DNA of 64,000 nucleotides, taken from positions 14,397,433-14,461,432 of the forward strand of contig NC_135120.1 of assembly GCF_050908995.1 (NCBI RefSeq), read 5' to 3'. Under the pieces are notes generated by a model, which did no database searches, was not told the DNA's origin, and saw only the letters and a program-made list of their open reading frames with translations. Position numbers and translations under genes: made by a program. The stretch comes from Andrena cerasifolii. Lineage: Eukaryota > Arthropoda > Insecta > Hymenoptera > Andrenidae. Shown here one piece after another: positions 1 to 12,400 of the stretch (positions are counted from its first letter, which is position 1; every line of letters starts with the position of its first letter).

Positions 1-903
1 CAGACGATTTTTTTTCGATTATTATTTTAAAAGATACGATGGTCAAGTACAGTTTTTTAAATGGAACTATTTTTTTGAAGAGTGAGTTGATAGTGCGTTC
101 CAAGAAAAATTCAATAAGCATTAATGTATACACTTGATTTCCACTGGTTTTTGAGATATTGCGCTTGCAAATGCTACTTACTAATGTTAATGTTTCAAAA
201 CGTCATAACATTTACTCAATTTCCTTATTCAGACTCAATTTTCAACTTCAATAGTCTTTTATTTCGCACTTGCTTCTACGCTCGGATGGCCGGTTTTTTT
301 GGGAGGGATGCAAATCCGATTGGTCCTAATACAATCTGCTCCCTACAATTTAGAAATTTGATCTAGCAACTTTCACACCTCCTCACCTAACCAATCGAAC
401 TTGAAGTTGAAAATTGAGTCTGAATGAGGAAATTGAGTAAATGTTATGACGTTTTGAAACATTAACATTAGTAAGTAGCATTTCTGACGGAAAAGAATTG
501 TCCAACCTTTGGCAGGTAGGTATCTATTTCAACAGGCAAAGCCACCCGTGACGCCAGCAAGACCGTCCCCGGTCCTTGCTATTTCAGCGGGTTTTCTTCC
601 AGTGAAAATTAATAAATTTGCAAGCGCGATATCTCAAAACCCAGTGGAAATCAAGTGTATACATTAATGCTTATTGAATTTGTCTTGGAACGCACTATCA
701 ACTCATCTCTTCAAAAAAAAATAGTTCCATTTAAAAATCCAACTTGACCATCGTATCTTTTAAAATAATAATCGAAAAAGAAATCGTCTGCGCTAATAAA
801 TTGGCCTCCTCGAACGATGCAACGCCATATTTTTTTATATTTTTTTATCTCCAATACATTAGGAGATATCCAGCTGTTCAGTGTTCCCGCGGACACCCTG
901 TAT
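1..903. mobile_element. Long foldback (inverted-repeat) element, left end cut off by the window
   Basis: Bases 1-254 are the near-complement of about 397-790, so the two arms could form a hairpin of more than 230 bp with an unpaired centre at about 255-396. The right arm continues to a terminus at about 891-903 reading GGACACCCTGTAT, an end motif common in insect DNA transposons; its partner should lie roughly 110 bp left of base 1. No open frame in it resembles a transposase, so it is non-autonomous. The right arm is interrupted at 484-615 by a separate insertion. Superfamily is not determined because the left end and target duplication are out of view. Confidence 0.8.
484..615. mobile_element. 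132-bp insertion inside the right arm of the foldback element
   Basis: The left arm reads straight through GCTTGCAAATGCTAC, while the complementary right arm is split between GTAGCATTT and ATTTGCAAGC by 132 bp of unrelated, more GC-rich sequence. The 4-bp ATTT is present on both sides (480-483 and 616-619), as expected for a target duplication. The insert ends in GTGAAAATTAATAA, which may be the short A/T-rich tail of a 5'-truncated retroelement. No family was recognised. Confidence 0.6.
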
Positions 904-3900
904 GTATCTCGGTAACAGGGAATCAGTTCTGTGGTTTGATTTTTAAGAATGGGTAATACGCAGTTGTGGGCGCCCAGAACTTTCCAATAGCACGGTGTCG
1001 AGTATTTTTATTCGAAATCTGGAAAACTTCCTGCCACGGGGATTGCTCGATCGCCTGTAACTTTTGGCTACTGGGAGCTCAGCTCCGCGCAGACCTTGTT
1101 AAGTTCAATCGAGCACTTGAATTCTGAAAGTTTGAATACTTTTTGAAAGTGACGCAATATACCTACGTTTGAAGGGAACGTTGCAGTAAATTACAAAGAA
1201 ACGAGCCACCCCGTGCTGCATAAATCGTTCTACGTACGCGTCCGCGGCGTCTTTGGAAGCTTATCGACCGCAATAATCGAACGTCGCGTCACACAGGCCA
1301 GCAATGATTAATTGACAATACCGTTCACTGTTCGTATGCAATATTTCAGCGAGCGGCAGCCGCATTAGTAACGATTCAACAAACCCTCCCCTCCCATCTA
1401 TTTTATTTCCTCCCCCACTTTCACACCCATAAAATAGTTCTCTCTAGCGAACGCCCATCAACTGTTTTAAGGTTAACGCCGGAGATTAAATTCGCGTTCG
1501 CGTTGACTGTTGTACGCGAGACGGAACAATGTCGAATCGATGCCGCGATGGACGCGACGCACGATATGGCAACGAGCTCGCTGTTTATCGGCATTTACGC
1601 TTTTTCTCGATTTCGCGGCACCGATAACAAAAGGAGGCATTGAAAAAAAAGTGCAAAGCTGAGGTCATTGTTCCTGGATATTTCCCCGGCTAATGGCTCA
1701 CGCAAGCACCAATAAATAACAGCCCTCCGATTTCAATCCGTTTTTTTAGCCCTCGTTGCCCGCTACAAATTTCATAGAAGGAAAAACTGTCCATTGCGGA
1801 TTGTAAATCATCGGCGTAAAGTACCCTGATCCCTGCGTACTAAAACGTAACGACGCGATTCGTATCGGTTCACCGCAGCGAAATAATAATTCTAAAACGA
1901 TCCTGCTACGCGCTGCTTCGATTTTTCGAGTAACGATAAAAATGGCTCGAAGGATCTTCGGAGGGACGATGCCATTGCCACGAAAGTTTACACGAAGCCG
2001 ATGCGAAGCGACACTAGGGGAAGATAAAAGTGTTGACGTATGAAGGATCTGGAGCCAGTGCGAGGGGGCCCTTAGAAAGGATACTACCCGATGATATATG
2101 AAGGGCATAATTTTCCAAACAAATGCGTTAGAATATTTCAAGTCCGGGGTCGCGTGAATCTACGCGCGGCGCTCCGAGAGTCGATCAGTCTTTCACGAAG
2201 GAGCCGCGCTTCCTTCGAGGACGATGCAGCAACAATGAAGGATCGAGGCGTACAAGGGGCGGCTTTAAATCGGGCTTCAGGCTTTATATCGCTCGTGCAT
2301 GGCTGTCGTTCGCCCCGAGTAATGACCGTCGCAGAGAACCTCCGCGAAAATCGAGCTGCGCCAACTGGACGCATAGCCCTCCTGTTTTTCTAGTGAATAG
2401 CCTCCAATTAACAGCGAGGTGCCCGAGGACCCGGGCGGAATAATTAGAGGGGATGAATCCGTCTCTGTTGCCTTCCGGGGAAATTAGATTTCTCGGCGCT
2501 ACGAAGCTGCTATTTTCAATCACTATCGTCATAATCAGTCGTATATTTTTCCTCTGACGCGGCTTCGCATTCACCGTGATTTGTCTCCGGCGACCGTGTC
2601 CCCGGGAACGCACGCGCCGAGCTTTCAATGGGGGCGAGGAATAAAAGAATTTATCCAGCGGAGGGTGGAAAGAAAAAGAAAGGGGACGTAGGTGGAGAAA
2701 GAGAATGGGGAGGAAAACAGCGGAGCCGCGAAGCCAAGAACACAGGGACCGCGATTTCACCCTTGCCGGTTTAATTCAATTTCCGATACGCGACCAATCT
2801 TAATCACTTTTACGAGATTATCCTGAAGCCAACAATTACTTTCGAACGGTTGCTTGCACTTATCGCGGCACGCCCGACGATTTTCTCCAGCCCTTGGGTT
2901 CGATATGTTCTTTCTTGCAAGGGCTGGGAATAAGGGAAAATTAAAATTGCAGGCGAGGCAAGCTGCTGCAAGATTTCGTTCATTAATGCTGTACACGGAG
3001 TGTTTGTGCATTCATTAACAGGGAGTTAGAATTAATGGAAAAATACGTGTCAGGCGAAGTGATTTGCACACATATTTGCACGCGAAAATATCAATCTTAA
3101 AGTTTCCTTTGGACATCACTGTAGATAGAAGTGACTGTTTTTTCTTTGTATTAGATTAAAAGCCTCAAAATATTTGCAGTCGATACTCATCCCCCTAATC
3201 CCTCGGCGAGGGGAGAACCGCACGAGAATCGAGCACGGCTCATGCGAAATTGTGTGATTAAGGGGAGAAAGAAAAGTAGAAGCGTTGATGATGAAGGCAA
3301 GATTGTATTTCCATTAGTTAATTTGCTTTCCGGGAATTGTCCCCGTTCCTAAAACTGTTTGCAGCGACGCTCGAACACACCCAGAGAAAGTATCCGCCTT
3401 AAGTCGGCGGATCACAATTAAAACTCTCTACTGGCTCTTCATCTGCGTGAAGAGGAACGGGTGGGCCCGAGGGGTGGCGGCTACAATTACGCTAACAAGC
3501 CTTCTATCTGATACGACCATTCTCCGCTGCTCCACTGAATATGCAAAACGAGGAAAGTCGGAACTTTGACAATTTTTAATTTAGACTTTAGTAGGAAATA
3601 ACAGAGCTGCGCTTGACGCGCTCAAAATTTCTCGCGTGAAGCCGGCGCATTCGTGACGGTGCTAATCCACGATGAGATTTTACATACCTGCTTTCTATCA
3701 TGAGACAAAAATCTCAGCGGCAACAAGATGTACCTAAATAATGGAAATAAAATAATTATAATAATGGAAATTAAAATCTCATGTGAGACACGATATCTAT
3801 TTTTGTTTCATCATGGATTTGTACATTATAGAGAATAATTCTGAGTTAACCAAATTGTACACGCAGTTTGATACCGAAAATTCATCTATACACTGCAATC

Positions 3901-3949
3901 CTGTAGACTATTTTTCATTAATCTAAATGTGGAAGGCATGTTTTTAGTG
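904..3949. other. Non-coding stretch, no gene recognised
   Basis: Mostly GC-balanced unique DNA. Open frames (for example 1746-2141 minus, 2284-2760 minus) overlap on both strands and show no recognisable domain. There is a pyrimidine-rich tract at about 1383-1428. From about 3540 the DNA becomes AT-rich, with an 11-bp inverted pair (ATGAGATTTTA near 3671, TAAAATCTCAT near 3774) that may be a decayed small element. Confidence 0.5.
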
Positions 3950-3951
3950 TA

Positions 3952-4644
3952 GGGGAGAGCGGAGACAAGCGTAACGGCGTCATGAAAGTAACACACCTTT
4001 TCCCCATAGTGTCTCTTTTATTGTACTGACAAGGGAACATCTCGATCCCGGAAATTCAAACAATTCTGAAACTTTGCGAATATGTAGGGAATTTCCTCTT
4101 GATTACAATGCAATTTTTGTTTGCTGCCCAAATTCAGTCTAAGGAGGTGTAATTGACCCCCGAGTATCCGGTTATTTTCCGATTTTGTGTTATAACTCGT
4201 GAACTGTAAAATAATTTTTTTACCAAATGCTAAATCTAATTAAAAGAAGTAATTTTTGTCTGGAAACTTTATTTCTATCTCTTACAGTTCGCGAGTTATA
4301 ACACAAAATCGGGAAATAGCTAAATTTTCAGGGGTTAATTTCATACCCTTCGAGTGAATTCGGGCAGCAAACAAAAATTGCGTTCGAATCAGGAGGAAAT
4401 TCCCTATATATTCATAAAGTTTCAGAATTTTTTGAATTTTGGGTTCGGGATTTTCCCTTGTGAGTGACGCTGAACAGTAACACAAATCGAATATTGTGGG
4501 CAAACTAAAATTGTTATTTAGATCATTCAGGTAAGTTTCTCCTATGTTGTTTCTTTTTTTGTTAATATTCATAGTTCAAATATAGATATTAAACCAATTA
4601 TAAAAAATAAAATAAAAAATGTTACTTTTGTCCCCGCTCTCCCC
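3952..4644. mobile_element. TA-flanked non-autonomous element with GGGGAGAGCGG ends
   Basis: The left end begins GGGGAGAGCGGAGACAAG and the reverse complement of the right end begins GGGGAGAGCGGGGACAAA; GTAAC follows on both arms. TA dinucleotides abut both ends (3950-3951 and 4645-4646), the target duplication used by Tc1/mariner-type transposons. The interior is split by a second element at 4030-4460. Without that insert the element would be about 260 bp, typical of a MITE. It has no coding capacity. Confidence 0.75.
4030..4460. mobile_element. CAAGGG-type foldback MITE, copy 1 (nested)
   Basis: The 431-bp element has long inverted arms, each running from CAAGGGAA through a block containing ATTCAGAATT-like, AATTTTTGTTTGCTGCCC and GTTATAACTCG motifs, around a short AT-rich centre. 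It is flanked by TGA at 4027-4029 and 4461-4463. Two further copies of the same family are at 58154-58586 and 60179-60606. The minus-strand open frame at 4282-4572 is an accident of the right arm. Because it lies inside the TA-flanked element 3952-4644, it inserted later than that element. Confidence 0.85.
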
Positions 4645-4646
4645 TA

Positions 4647-5981
4647 TGTTAAGTTTACGTTGCAAACAACCATCGGAATCGATAACTCATTCACCCACCA
4701 ACGTAAACCCGAGGAGAGTTCTCCGAAGGCAAAATCTTGTAGCCCTGGGATAAATTTAATAAACTACCCAGTACTGGGCTTACATCGAGCAGCGAAGACG
4801 TTCGCATTCATGGGAATAATCTCTCTTGCGAACGTAAATCTTGTTGGAACAGGCTTGCCGCAAGTTAGACGCCCGTAGTCGATAGCTTGACGTTCGCGAG
4901 TGAATTCTTCGGATATCTTTTGAGATACGTGCTCGTGGCAATCTCAAAGGAGTGCATTCAGGCGGACAGCAGAAGAAGCGCACGAGCAGCGCTGCGAGTC
5001 GTTCGATACGTGGAAGAAAGGGAAGCGAGATTCCGTCCACCCCGAGATAAAGGAAATCTATGGCCGTGTTTACGCGGTGGCCCGAGATTGGAGCTCATTC
5101 GACCATTCCTGTCCGCAGATTTAAGTAAAACCCATGCTTCAGCACCGCGTCCACCTTTACACGCGAACAAATTTCGCGCCGGAACATTCGCGAGATCGAA
5201 TGGACACTGAAGAAGAATGTCCAAGGTAGTAATCTCAAAGGTGGCGGATGAATTTATTACGAAATAAAATCTTGCCGCGTCTCGTCAATAACGTCGCAGA
5301 GTAACGAATCTCAGTTGCATAATATTCAGCCGTAGTGCTCCCAAGAAGTGGAGATCGCGCCTCAATGAAAATTCGCACTGGGATGAAACACTTTCTGGGA
5401 ACATCGTCCAGAAACCGAGCCGCGTACCTTTTCAGAAACACTCGCGCAATTTTCGAACGACCTAGTTCCGCTGCACAGCGCCGAGCCACCAGCAATTTTC
5501 AATATGATATAATCAGTTTCGCCGCCGGGGGGGGGGGGGGGCGGAGAATGCTGCATGATCCTCATTTTTGTAATTACGAAATTACCAAGCAGCGGCGTGC
5601 TCGGTCGTCGGGACGCATGCTGGTATCGTTTAATTCCCGATAAAAATCACCATGGCCGATGAAAATTTCATTCCGGCGTAGATCGCGCGGCTCGTTTATC
5701 AGGGGCTCGTTTATTCTCCCCTTTAGGTATACGAGGGCGCATCGTTTCTACCATGTGACGATTCGTCACGCGCAGAGGAAATTACCTGACAAAGCGGCAC
5801 TGGCCGTAAATCCACATTTCCGCTTGTATCACAACGGGAAACAGAACATAAAGCCGCATTCCTACATGTGTAAACTCCGCGCACTTGAGAAGCTTGCTCG
5901 ATAGGCCAGGTTGCTTTTGAAAAGAATCTTCCTCGAGTATCCTAAATGTATTATGCGCCGTATCTTACACACATGAGACAC
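4647..5981. other. Non-coding stretch with a 15-base poly-G tract
   Basis: No gene recognised; the short frames on both strands are uninformative. A run of 15 G lies at 5527-5541, directly after GCCGCC. Homopolymers of this length are prone to assembly and slippage error. Confidence 0.5.
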
Positions 5982-5983
5982 TA

Positions 5984-6350
5984 CGAGGGTGGTCTGAAAA
6001 GTTTTGAGCCTAACGTAGTAACAAATATTTTTTCGGGCAAATGCAGCTTTATTTTTCTGCATAGTCTCCTTTTAAGTCGATACACTTTTCCCAGCGATGC
6101 TCCAACATTTTTAAACCTGCCAAATAGTAGTTAGCGTCTTGCTCTGCAATTAGGCGTCTACGGATGCGATAATCTCCTCATTCGACGAAAATCTCTGTCC
6201 TCCGAGGCAAATTTTGAGCTTAGGAAAGAGGAAAAAGTCACTGGGGGCCAGATCTGGCGAATAAGTCGGGTGGTCAACCAATTCGAACAGCAATTCGTGA
6301 ATTTTCGGTGACAACTCGGCTTTAATTTGTGTTGACGTATTGCACTTCAA
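5984..6350 (-). mobile_element. 3' remnant of a mariner transposon
   Basis: The element reads on the minus strand. Its 3' end, on the + strand, is CGAGGGTGGTCTGAAAAGTT preceded by TA (5982-5983), matching the CGAGGGTGG-type ends of insect mariners. It contains the C-terminal part of a transposase gene and then breaks off at about 6350. No 5' terminal repeat is present, so this is a dead fragment. It is not the same mariner lineage as the intact copy at 27089-28388: both ends and protein differ. Confidence 0.8.
6049..6345 (-). pseudogene. Mariner transposase C-terminal fragment, frameshifted
   Basis: Minus-strand translation gives a stretch with the YSPDLAPSDFFLFP motif, whose last Asp is the third catalytic residue of the DDD triad, followed by LGGQRFSSNEEIIASVDA. 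A stop then interrupts this frame. The adjacent frame continues with LAGLKMLEHRWEKCIDL and ends at a TAA complementary to 6049-6051, so a single-base indel near 6150 separates two otherwise collinear halves. The first two catalytic Asp residues and the DNA-binding domain are missing. The order of motifs matches mariner transposases; the fragment cannot be functional. Confidence 0.85.
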
Positions 6351-6360
6351 ATTCTAGTAT

Positions 6361-6429
6361 TTCTCGAGAAATAAGAAATAAGCAATTATAAAATTTCTCG
6401 AGAAATTCTCGAGAAAGCATTCTCGAGAA
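6361..6429. repeat. Cluster of four TTCTCGAGAA palindromes
   Basis: The 10-bp perfect palindrome TTCTCGAGAA occurs at 6361-6370, 6395-6404, 6406-6415 and 6420-6429. The last three copies are spaced 11 and 14 bp apart. It starts right where the mariner remnant ends. The spacing does not match the alternating GAA/TTC pentamers of a heat-shock element. Function unknown: it could be a binding-site cluster or a decayed satellite. Confidence 0.65.
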
Positions 6430-9400
6430 GGAACACTAGCCACGGTCCTCGGTGCTTGACAAGCCCCAAAGAGGCCCAACGGTGCGTAGGGCCATAAATG
6501 TGACACCGACAGTGTCCAGGCCTCAGTCCTCTGTTTACAGCTCGTATCGCTGTTCCACCGTATACGCCAACAGTAACTTCAAGTGTGCCTTACACTTGAG
6601 TAGACGTGAGGTACTAGCATACGTGGAAACCTGTCTGAATATGTATTCCATGCGACCAATTCCGTACACGGGGACATGGTTAAGCGTTAACGCGTGCGTG
6701 ACTGCTAAAAGACCAATTGCCTGCCCGTAAAAACTCGGAAAAATAAATACGTACCGCGAGAGCTCAGTTGCGCCGCAAATTGGTGTTCGCGGTGAAAGCG
6801 GGGCGAATCGTCAGCTCTTCGGGAACAGGACCAGCGGGCTAATGGATAAAGAGACGAATGGCTTCGGTCGAGAGCGTTACTGCGTTACTGGCACGGTGAC
6901 GTTCGTCGCTCGAAGGGATGATTAACGGGGAACGTCGGCCCGCCGCCGCGATTAACGATGTCCAGTCAGACCTGTAAGCACTCGCGATCCTAACGGGGTA
7001 GTTTAGCCGTCGCTGTCGATGAAACTAATTCCTTGGATCGCCTCTATCGGTGGGCAGTTTGTTCTTGTTTGAGCTCGCTGCGTCAACTCGGCGGAGCAGC
7101 TTGTTATTGGGGATGATATATGGGGGCGCGCTTAGATCTCCCGAAGCGGCGCGATCATTAGAATATTCTCTGAACGCCAGGCGTATCTAAACGTAGGCAT
7201 CCTTTCCTTTATGGTTTCGATCATCTTCGAGGACGACTTGGTTGGCGGGTGTTTCTATCCAGTTTCTGTCTTCATAAAATTGTGAGAAAAAAATAGGGGA
7301 CAGTGTCGAGTTGTTTTTCAATGACGACGAAGATCGTGCTACGATCGCAACGTAACGTTTGAGTTCTGTTACACCTAGCACGTAAATCATTAATCTTCCC
7401 TCGCTCTTTAAACTGCCCCTTCATCGCGAAAGAAAAGGACAGCGAATCGGGGCCGTGCCGTTAGCGGAGGAGAACATAATCCTACCGTGAAATGAGAACC
7501 GACAAGTTTACGGTGTCCCGTCCGTCTCCGCGATACATCACGATACATCACGATATCTCTTAACCACGTTATACCGCGTTCATCCCCTGGCCGGGCTCAT
7601 CTATCACGCGAGAGGGTGGGAAAAAAGAAGAAGAAGAACATAGCAACACGCTACGATCGATTTTCCGCCGTCGTCGTCGATAATCTCTCGCTGGACGTTG
7701 CAGAACGATGCGTCGCATAGTCCAGCTTCATAAACGAGCCAGCCGTCGTTTAATTAGAGACGTGACACGTGATCCAGTGTTCCCGATTAGTCGCCTCCGC
7801 CTCTCCTGTCTCCGCGACGACGCGCGGTTCGGCTTAAGGATACAAGCGCGCTGGTGTCAATTATGCTTCGGATAAATAGCGAGCTGGCAGGTGTAATTGA
7901 CTGTCGACGGAGGGAATATGCATTTAGCAAAGGCAAGGGGGGCGAGATTCGGACGGGAGATCAACAGACGCGAATATTACAAACGTCAGTACGGAAAACG
8001 GTGGCACGGATACTTTGTCGTGCAGCGCGTCTCGTAATTAATGGCGAGAGGTTCGAAGGACATCGGGAGGAATAATTCGAGGCAAAGGAGGGCAAGTAAG
8101 GGGATGTTTCTAGTGTCTATAAAGAAATTGGGCGTGTTGCTTATGAGCTACTCTCCAGCGGTGGAATAACCTAGAAGCGCAGTAGTATATGTCGACGATA
8201 AAGTTGGCCTCGTAACATATTCCCTCCGTTCTCCGTGCTTCCGTGTTCTATGAGCCTCGAAATAACCAGCTTCTCCCCGTATTGGAGTCCTGCGACGGCT
8301 GAACCGAAGCCTGCCTCCACGAGCAACTTATAATCAATCCAATTTTGAGATAAATGCATCGCGGCCTCTCCCTTCGCGGGCCGATGCTTCGGAGAATTAT
8401 TATCTCTGGAATTACTTGATCCTGACAAAGCGCAAGATATTACCGTGGCCTATTTGTTACAGATTATAGAGCGCGTAAGTTGCTCCAACAGGATGATCGG
8501 TTTCTCCTTTAAAACGATTAAATATGTTCATGGATATTGATTGCCGTATCGCGAGCAGAACGTTCTAGGATGGTTGCGAAGCAAGTTGACGGTATCCGCT
8601 GCTCGTGCGACCTGCTTTCGAGGATCGCTTTGGACCTGGGAAAACTGCATTTCGATCGCGACGCTAAGAATCGCGTGGTATCGAATTTAGCGAGCGAGGG
8701 CGCACGACCCCGCGGTATAGAGTAGCAGCACTGGCGAGACGCTGATTGCAACTGTGTTAGAAACAAAGGGTCGTTAAAATAACTTTCGGAGTCTGTTCTA
8801 GCTGCGAGCTAATAGTCGGTACTGATTGGCAACCCGAGGCTTAATAATTACTAATGCTGGAAACCGAATATGGGTATAGAAATTCCTGCGTGGCAATCAT
8901 TAATTATATATTCGCAATTAAAAGTTTACGGGCAAACATTACCCGGATTAATTTCAGTCGCGTGTATGAAGCTGAACGAAAGTTGGTAATAATTCACGGG
9001 CCTTTCGAATTGCAATACAGAAATGATTCATAAAGAACAAAGTCCCGGCAGGGTCGTATAAATTATTTTACATTAACTGGATGTATCGGAAACCTCTGCA
9101 AACACGCCCGTCTCTTATCAGACGCTATTGCGTTGCTGCGTAAACTATTTAAGCTCTATGCAGCCGTGTTCTGTTTCCATTGCAAGCATACCGAAAGCTT
9201 ATCGCCCGCAGGATTCGCGGAGCAGCGGTTGGTAGCTGAAATAATTGTCCTGCCGCGAAATTTTCCGAGCTTCCCCTGCGGACAAAGCTAATCAGCGAAG
9301 AGAGTAGAATTACAGGAGACGGTTTCGCGTTCCAGCGGAGCAGAAGTTCCAGCCGAGAGCCGGGCGAAATTCATCCAGCGATTGAAATCTAGGGAGGATA

Positions 9401-12400
9401 AACTCGCTCGAAATAAATTCAAGCATCCTTCTTTCCAGCGGCGCGGTGATCAATCGTGTTCCGTTAAGTTTCCTCAAAGAACTGCATTTACAGTGCTCTT
9501 TAAATCGCGCGCCGTCGCCCGGAAGTCATCCATTTCATCTATCAAACGCGGTCGTCACCCCGCGGGAAAGAACGAGCCATTAGCAAACGAAATCTGTGGA
9601 AAAAATTCTCCGAAACCGGGGAGCAAAGTTCAGTTCAGACGCTGGCGGGAAAAGTGGCGGGCGGCGTAGAGAAATGTTTTCACAGCAGCGTTTAAACTGG
9701 CCGAAAGCGAATTCGGCGGAACTGTCGATAAGCGTGGTTTGCGTTGGATGAAACCTCCATTGCCGTATCGGCAAAAAATGGCCGTCGGGTACAGGAATTA
9801 ATTGGTAAATAAATTCGAGCCACAGCCAGGATCAAGGGACCACGCGGAACCGATGAAAAATTTTTTCTTCCCACCGGAGCGAATAATTTCTCGGCTGCCC
9901 GGGTTTTATGATCGCCGCGGCGAAATTTCGCAGCGTCCCGTGGAAATTACACGGTGCGCCCCCGCAAAGTAAGGTCCAACTGGACGTTTAAAGCGCTCGA
10001 ACGGACGCGAAACGGCTAATCCTAAGCGAGCGGAATAATTTCAAATAATTATCAACGTACCGCGATAAGGATGTCGCGCGGCAGAAATTCCTCCGCGGTT
10101 TTTACGCTCCGGCGGCGTTTACTTTCCGGGAACGACCCGTTTGTAAGGGGAGCTCTAGCCAGCCGGCGGCGAAACATACGCATTACAATTCCACGCGTGC
10201 CCGTGGTAATGAAATAAGCGCTTTTTCTCTTTAAATTTCATTTGCAGAGTGTCAGCGACGGAAGGACACCGCAGAGAGCCGGGCACAAAGGCTGCCGGAA
10301 ACGCTGGCCGAGGCACCATTCAGCTGGCGTTCCTTTGAAAAGTTCACGGTACACCTGCCTTTATCAATGATGCGTATCATTTCGCTGTACGGCGTGCACT
10401 TAGAAATTGTCGTTTGTTTCTGTCGTCGTGGAGGGGGGGGGGGGGTGGATTGCGCGATAGTCGCTTATAAACGGCGATTAATTTTAGCGGAGACGTGGCT
10501 GCTTTCTATTTAAATAGCAACGATTAATAATAGACACCCGTCGATTCGCGGACGGTCTGATAAGCGCGAACAGTGCGGAGGGAATTAAATGACGTAAGGA
10601 TGGAATGTTGAGCGAAGCGAACGAGAATATGGCTGGAATCAATTTAGGAGATTAGAATCGTAGGGCCATTGTTTTTTTGCATAACACGCGACGAGTGAAA
10701 GCGGCTCAAGAGTCACATCGGCGGGACGCCCGACGCCTGATTTACATAATGAGAAAGGGGAACGAAACATTTGTCTGAAAAGAGTTTCTGCACTCCCCGA
10801 AAGTTCGCTAGACAGCGTCGGACAAGTGAAACTTCGCGGAGAGTAGTTTCGCTCCTCCAACTCGAGCCTTGGCCCATTAAAAAATTCCCCAACAGTTTTC
10901 CTCGACGCCCGGCGCAATCAAGAGCCGTATATAAACCGATCGTACTTAATCGCCGATATTCAGCATTCGAGAGATTTATTACAGCGCCGCAGGTAGCCTG
11001 GAATCGCTACAGAAGCGCAACGGGAACACAAAAATGATAAGAGAGGAGGCGATATCAAAAATTCCTCGACCGGAATGAATAATTAATGGGCCGGGTTGTA
11101 CACACGTATCGCCTGCACACGGCCGCATTGTGGTGACCCGGAAGAGTAATCCCGCTGATGAATCATTCAGGCAATGAATTATGCAGTCCCATCTCGTAAC
11201 GAAATACTTTTGATCCGGGATTCAAAGGGGCATCGTCAAGCGGTTCCCGTGGCTTGATATAAAATGATTTGGACATCCTCGAGAACGAGCACTGTCCCCT
11301 TTCCACCGACGCCTATTGCGCTTGCGAAACAGTCCTTCCAGTGTCCCAGAATAGCGGCTTTAGACGGGAACTTCGCAGAGTTCAATTTACTAAGTGAAAA
11401 CCTCTTCCTATAACCGGGTTTCGAGTTGTCCTCCTCTCCTTCCAACCCCCCTCTCCTCCCCCCATCCCGCTCTCCTTCTCTCGAGTGCTTCCGCAGTTTT
11501 CCTCGATCCGATGAAATTATGTCGACTTTGACGTGCCGGGGGTTGATTCGAAAGGGTAAATCCATACAGCCGAGCGGCGACGACACGGCAAAATCCGATA
11601 AGTTATCAGTCGAGCCGCTTCGAAGGTTATTAACATCCTTGGGCGTCCAAGGCGATGCCTGTCTCGCAGCGGTGAAACGCGAAACGTCCGTCTGAAGGAA
11701 ATCAAGTAATCAGAGCTCATCTGCTTTCGTAAAATTGGATATCGAACGATGGGAGATGTTTCCCTCGGCGAATTCATCCCGTGGCTTTCCTTCGTTCAAG
11801 TCAAATCGGCCAGGCTTCGATTACTGTGCTCCTTACGACGTTCGACGATGTCGGGAACCGTGAGATTTCGTGGCAAGGGTGGTGATAACGAAGCATCGAT
11901 CGGCGTCCGGTTTCTTCGCGTTTGGTTCGGTTGCACGTGAATATCGAATTCTGGGAGAGTGCGTCTTTGTGCCCAGCCGAATGGTTACTTGATTGCGCCC
12001 GAAGACTCCCGACACAGTATCTTCATTCGATATCGAAAGCGTAGTGTCGACAACGGGCCGTGCCACCTATAACAATTGGTGTCACCGAATAATACCGTAT
12101 CCAGCTCTCGGTCTCTCCATTTTTCCGCGAAAACTGCTGCCTCTGCTCCCGTATCGACCGCGGACGCCCGTCAACGCCACGCTAGCGCAAAAAAGGCGCA
12201 ATTAAAACAGCTGCAACGAGGGAAGAAATCTTCCTGAACAAATGAGACCGCCAGTCCGAGCGATGTAAACTTATTACAAGCGGTGCAAGAACGGCGCCGC
12301 TTTGTACCGCGGGCGTTTGTTATTTCTCGGTAAGGAAGAAACAAACGGGACAAAAAGGGGGAAGTAAGCTTATGATGTTTCTCGACTGGGCGTTGATATT

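Noticed and set aside
6361..6429. Heat-shock element reading of the TTCTCGAGAA cluster
   Set aside because: The GAA and TTC units are not separated by the regular two-base gaps a heat-shock element needs.
10928..10965. TATATAAA plus initiator-like TTCAGCA as a promoter
   Set aside because: The spacing is slightly long and no coding sequence or transcript feature follows; such matches are expected by chance in 64 kb.
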